A stretch of 64,000 nt of DNA, from assembly GCF_029227915.1 (NCBI RefSeq), contig NC_079882.1, positions 25,055,001 through 25,119,000 of the forward strand. Direction: 5' to 3'. The DNA comes from Hydractinia symbiolongicarpus (taxonomy: Eukaryota > Cnidaria > Hydrozoa > Anthoathecata > Hydractiniidae). The notes beneath the pieces were generated by a model. It was not told the DNA's origin. It made no database searches and saw only the letters and a list, made by a program, of their open reading frames with translations. A program made the translations under genes and the position numbers. Below, piece after piece: positions 60,139-64,000 of this stretch (positions are counted from its first letter, which is position 1; each line of letters begins with the position of its first letter).

Positions 60139-61948
60139 CTAAAAAAAATAGAAAACTGGCATTAAATTGCATTTTCATATTGAGTATTTAGTGCGAGGAC
60201 GTTTTCATTACAGGTAAACTAACGCTGATTTAATTCATTTTGTTGATGAAATATGTATAATAACATTGAGAAGAAAATTTTATTATGATTTTTATAACGC
60301 AAATAAAAAGAATAAGGCAAAATTGGAAAAGGAGTGGTCCAGATTTAAGGTCCATATTTTTTTTGTAAAACGAAGGAGATATGTCTGTTATAAATAAACT
60401 TTTTTGCCTGCTGTTTGTTAAAAAAATGTTTGTAGAAATGGCATTCACTCCTAAAAGTGCATCTGCTTGTTTGGAAGTAACATTAGATAGAAACCAAACT
60501 AACAGATTACAAAAACATTATTATATTTTTTTCATTATTGCGAATGCTTTTACATTAACTTTTAGCAGCAAAAGCAAAGAATGAAATGTCAAAACAGAAC
60601 TTTATTAACATATAATGCAACGTTAGGAAGTAATGTAAAGTTAACAAAAACATAATAACATACGAGGTAAAATATTTGTTCTGTTTTTATCAGCGTTATT
60701 GTTTTTCACAGCAGTGGCATAATAGCTTTCTGGAAAAACAGGAGTAACGCTGTTTAATCTGAGAAATTCTTCCTCCATTAAAAATTTTCCAGCAGAAGTC
60801 TTTTTGGTAAGCAAATCTTTCAAGTACAATGGAAAAGATGCTACAGAAGCTCCTGTATACCCACAACTGATGACTTCGTAAATAGCATGATAGGTAAACA
60901 AATATTGATCAGCAGTCTGAATCATTTGATAACGATCTTGACGAATGTTTTCAAAATAGTTGTAGATGTCTACTACTTGCTGCTCTTTAATTAACTTGAT
61001 CATCGCATCAATAACAATAAACGTTCCAGTTCGACCAACACCAGCACTACAATGAACAACAACTTGTGATGGATCATCGTATGAAACAATATTTCTAAAA
61101 CGGTGACAAAAATTTAACAACATGGTAGGGAATTCTGGGCAGCCATGATCAGGCCACGATGTAAAGTGCATGTGGAAGAAGTTGTGTTGCACTTCAGAAT
61201 GCGTCACTGCCATTTTACGAATAACATAGTCAGCAAATTCTTGCTTATCTGTAACTTCAACTATGATTCCATGATAATTTTCACTCTTTTTTTCTGGCCA
61301 ATATTGCGCACACTTGGGTTTATCACCCTCCTTTAAATTGGTCAACATGATAACTGCCGAAGGTTTTTGATCAAGAATCATTCTCCAAAAGTCAAATATC
61401 GTTTCATTTTTAGGTGCTTGAGCAGCAATATACGTAACTTTTCCAGAGTAACCTTGAATGAAATTTGCATTAATGTAATTTGATTTCTCATTTTTCATTG
61501 GTGGAAGCTCCACTCTTGTATGATCATATGCAATAATATTTTGATATCTGTTTTTGGCTTTGTTACGCAATGCTTCTTCACATGCATGTATTTGACCAAG
61601 AGGAACGCTTTTAAATTGCTTCACAATATCTGAATTTTTATCATCTTTATTTTGTAAATAAAATGATGAAAAATCAGCGACTGGTATTGGTGAAAACTTA
61701 GGCTTTGCCGGCAGATTGTAATAAGACTCTGACTCCACAACTATGCCTAAAACATATTCAATTTTTCTTCACTTACATCTAGGAAGCATGTAAAACAACT
61801 ACTATAAAACCACCAATGAATACCTTTCTTAGGACCAGATTCATTGTTTTTGATAGTTGAGTATGCATTTTCTGCCACTTCATCAAAGCAAGTCATAGGC
61901 AAATGATCCAATACTTGTGGTGTTTGTTGATCAGACTTCCTTCGCCAT
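58767..61948 (-). CDS. Gene C: cytoplasmic half of a third RPTP, active D1 plus D2 (5' part outside window)
   Basis: Exons in transcript order: 61824-61948, 60664-61740, 59828-60138, 59179-59321, 58915-59050, 58767-58841 (stop at 58767-58769). Phases agree; 622 codons including stop. The juxtamembrane exon begins WRRKSDQQTP and holds AYSTI, a possible phosphotyrosine site. D1 keeps KNRYQN, SWPDHGCPE, HCSAGVGRTGT and the Q loop MIQTADQY, so it should be active. D2 keeps CSDGASRSGT but has WKN for WPD. The final exon RQYQFIYTVLNQYLDSFATY ends SNFN-stop, close to the usual RPTP C-terminus. The membrane and ectodomain exons are not in the 2 kb to the right; a transposase relic lies there instead, so they are beyond 64 kb or lost. 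Confidence 0.92.
60664..61740 (-). CDS. Gene C: PTP domain D1 exon, catalytically intact
   Basis: A 1,077-base exon in phase 1-1. It begins VVESESYYNLPAKP, matching the SNESYYNIPLKP start of D1 in gene A. Motifs in order: KNRYQNIIAYDHTR, SNYINANFI, YIAAQAPK, FDFWRM, FTSWPDHGCPEFP, VVHCSAGVGRTGTF and QTADQYLF. It is clearly closer to gene A than to the decayed D1 of gene B. The donor (CTC|GTATGT) gives NILPR followed by the D2 exon. Confidence 0.95.
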
Positions 61949-62815
61949 CTGAAACAATTGTAATGTGTACAAGTTGTAAATCGAAATAAAACACAACAAA
62001 ACCAATTTAGTTTTAATTTTAGAGAAGTTCTTCAATTTGCAATAAAATAAACAATCAACATTCCACCGTCCTACATGTTTAAAAATAAATCAGAAAAAAA
62101 GTTTTAGGTGGTCAGGATTCACATAAGAACTATAAAGTTGATAGGCTAAAAGTTGCTACCTAAAAATAGCAGAAGCAAATTATTCATTTTTTCAAATACT
62201 ATTAAAAATCTAAGTGTTTTTTTTCTATCCCCGGCTCTACTTTGATATAAGGCATACAAGAATTAGAATTATTTGTTTATAACATATTTTTTACCAGATC
62301 AGAGTCATCATCATCATCATCATTCTCAGCCTAACGTTGGATGGGGTATAATAATAACATTCTTCCAATCTGATCTAGACTGTGTTAGATTTAAACTTAC
62401 ATTCCTCTGCATCATGTCTGTACTTATTATCTCCTTTCTTTCTAGGTGGGGCTTTGCCCCCTATTAAGTCTACACTTTCTTACCAATTATTCCCTCCATT
62501 CTTTTCAAGTGTTGCAATGAATTCAATCTTCTTATCTAGATAACACCTTTAATGATACAGATACCTAGCCTGGTGTTTAGCTCATCTGAACTGTTTCTGT
62601 CTCTCAGACTGACACTACAGATCAATCTTCATGCTTCACTGCCCATGTACCGTACAACATGACACTTTTTTACACAGGCCTCATACAACCTAACTTTAAG
62701 CTCAATAGATGGATTGCGTGTTTACGGAACCGAACGCATGCGCACTAGGTGGCAGGATAGTAGCACCAGTGAAAACAAGAGGTTCTGGTTGTTATTTGTA
62801 CTTATATTTGAAGAA

Positions 62816-64000
62816 ATGCCTGGTTCTTGTTGTGCAGTAGGCTGCTCCAATAAAAGAAAAAAAGGTGGAAAATTAAAATTTTATCGCATACCGTTCAGTC
62901 ACAACGAAGAAAGCAAGAAACTACGTCAACTTTGGGTACAAGCAATAAAGAGAGAAAAATGGACAGAAAACAAATAGATAACTCAAGAATTTGCAGTGAG
63001 CATTTTATATCTGGTAAATAAAAATACCTTTTTATATAAAACATAATTTTTAACAACAAAAGTAATGTTATCCATATAGCCAGCTAGTTATTTAGATGTA
63101 GCTGCTAGATATATAAAATTAAACTCTTTAATGTTAGCTAACCTAGCTAGCTATTTAGTATCTATAATAACTAAATGAGCCACAAAAAAGTCTTAGCAAA
63201 TTTTTTTTATATTCCAGGAGAAAAATCTAAAGACCCACACCATCCAGATAACGTGCCATCAAAGTTCGGATACAAAAAAGAAGTGTTTCAGCAGCAAAAG
63301 CTACACAGATTTGAGTGAGTACAAAAAAGAAGGATGTCTTCTACATCTAGTCACACTGACACTGATGCTGACTTTGATACAGGTGTAGACAATGTTGAAA
63401 ATGATGCAGAGCTGTGTACAAAATCTTCACAGACTGAAGTTACATTGGAAAAATTGCAGCAAGAAATTTTTAGTCTCCAAAAGGAAAAAGAAGGCATTAA
63501 AAAAGAGTTATCTGCAGCTAGGGTGGAATTATTAGAACTTAAGAATGATGTGGTTCAACCTTTAGAAAATGCTTCAAGCACCAAATTTTCTTATGATACT
63601 GTGGTTGCTGAAAATATGTTGAATTTTTATACTGGGATTACCACGCCTGCTTTATTTGAATGGTTTCTGTCATTTTTTGTTAGAAAAGTGAGATATTTTA
63701 GCGAGAAACTTTCTCATAATGATCATTTGTTGCTGGTGCTTATGAAGCTAAAACTGGGTCTATTAAACAAAGATTTAGCTTATCGTTTTGGCTTGAGCGA
63801 GACAGTAGCTTCTCGAATATATCGTAGATGGGTCCCTATCACATCTAGAGAGACATGCCATTTAATAATATGGCCTGATAGAGAAGCCTTGCGACGTCAT
63901 TTGCCAAACAGCTTTAAAAAAAATTTTCAGAATTGTACATGCATAATTGACTGCACTGAAATTTTTGCTGAACGACCATATAATATAATGCACGTGCACA
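62816..64000 (+). pseudogene. THAP/DDE transposase, PIF-Harbinger or ISL2EU type, broken and cut by the window edge
   Basis: Exon 1 (62816-63013) starts MPGSCCAVGCSNKRKK, with RIPF and, after a frame change, ICSEHF: the C2CH zinc finger of a THAP DNA-binding domain. Exon 2 runs from 63218 to the edge: a polar coiled stretch, then ENMLNFYTGI, KLKLGLLNKDLAYRFG (helix-turn-helix of DDE transposases) and CTCIIDCTEIFAERP, holding the first catalytic aspartate of DDE_Tnp_4. Two breaks are visible: a frameshift in the THAP domain near 62965-62980 (TAG at 62975 in the first frame) and a TGA at 63316-63318 where CGA is expected. Downstream of the TGA the frame is open to 64000. The element sits just upstream of the visible part of gene C, on the opposite strand. 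Confidence 0.85.

Noticed and set aside
1-64000. CRISPR arrays, operons, bacterial promoters or terminators
   Set aside because: The gene structure is spliced and eukaryotic. The only regular direct repeats (95 bp x 3, 431 bp x 2) have no spacers.

Overview
The window is eukaryotic and very AT-rich, with short exons, GT-AG introns and many old repeats. It looks like an early-branching animal, most likely a cnidarian and perhaps a hydrozoan. The grounds are base composition, a THAP plus DDE_Tnp_4 transposase, a SWIM-type mobile-element protein, tRNA-derived SINEs and the receptor types. The species is inferred, not proven.

The dominant content is a minus-strand tandem array of receptor-type protein tyrosine phosphatases (RPTPs), called A, B and C here from left to right. 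Gene A starts near 22.16 kb and runs off the left edge (188-22158; 21 coding exons, 1,398 codons in the window). Gene B occupies 28270-53043 (27 coding exons, 1,612 codons; final exon not found). Gene C is seen only as its cytoplasmic half (58767-61948), including the true stop codon. For A and B I followed intron phase across every junction, and each model stays open and in frame. Both encode a signal peptide, three discoidin (F5/8 type C) domains, two fibronectin III-like domains, an RPTP-type membrane-proximal region, one membrane helix, a juxtamembrane region and tandem PTP domains D1 and D2.

The paralogues have diverged sharply. A and C keep an intact D1 signature (HCSAGVGRTG, WPD loop, KNRY). 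In B, D1 has lost all of these and is a pseudophosphatase. B has also gained four extra juxtamembrane exons, all phase 1-1, rich in YxxM, YxN and YxxL tyrosine motifs, where A and C have one short exon. A carries an RRRRR furin-like site in the membrane-proximal ectodomain; B lacks it. B therefore looks like a discoidin receptor turned from a phosphatase into a phosphotyrosine docking protein, beside relatives that remain likely active enzymes.

Between A and B, at 25.6-26.4 kb, lies a decayed copy of the 5' exons of an A-like gene, so the array has been duplicating and losing members. Introns and spacers hold tRNA-derived SINEs, a Harbinger/ISL2EU-like transposase at the right edge (62.8-64 kb), a SWIM-domain mobile-element relic split by a SINE (11.95-13.26 kb), inverted-repeat elements, a tandem 431-bp duplication, a 3 x 95-bp repeat and two hairpins. 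I saw no rRNA, convincing tRNA gene or CRISPR array.
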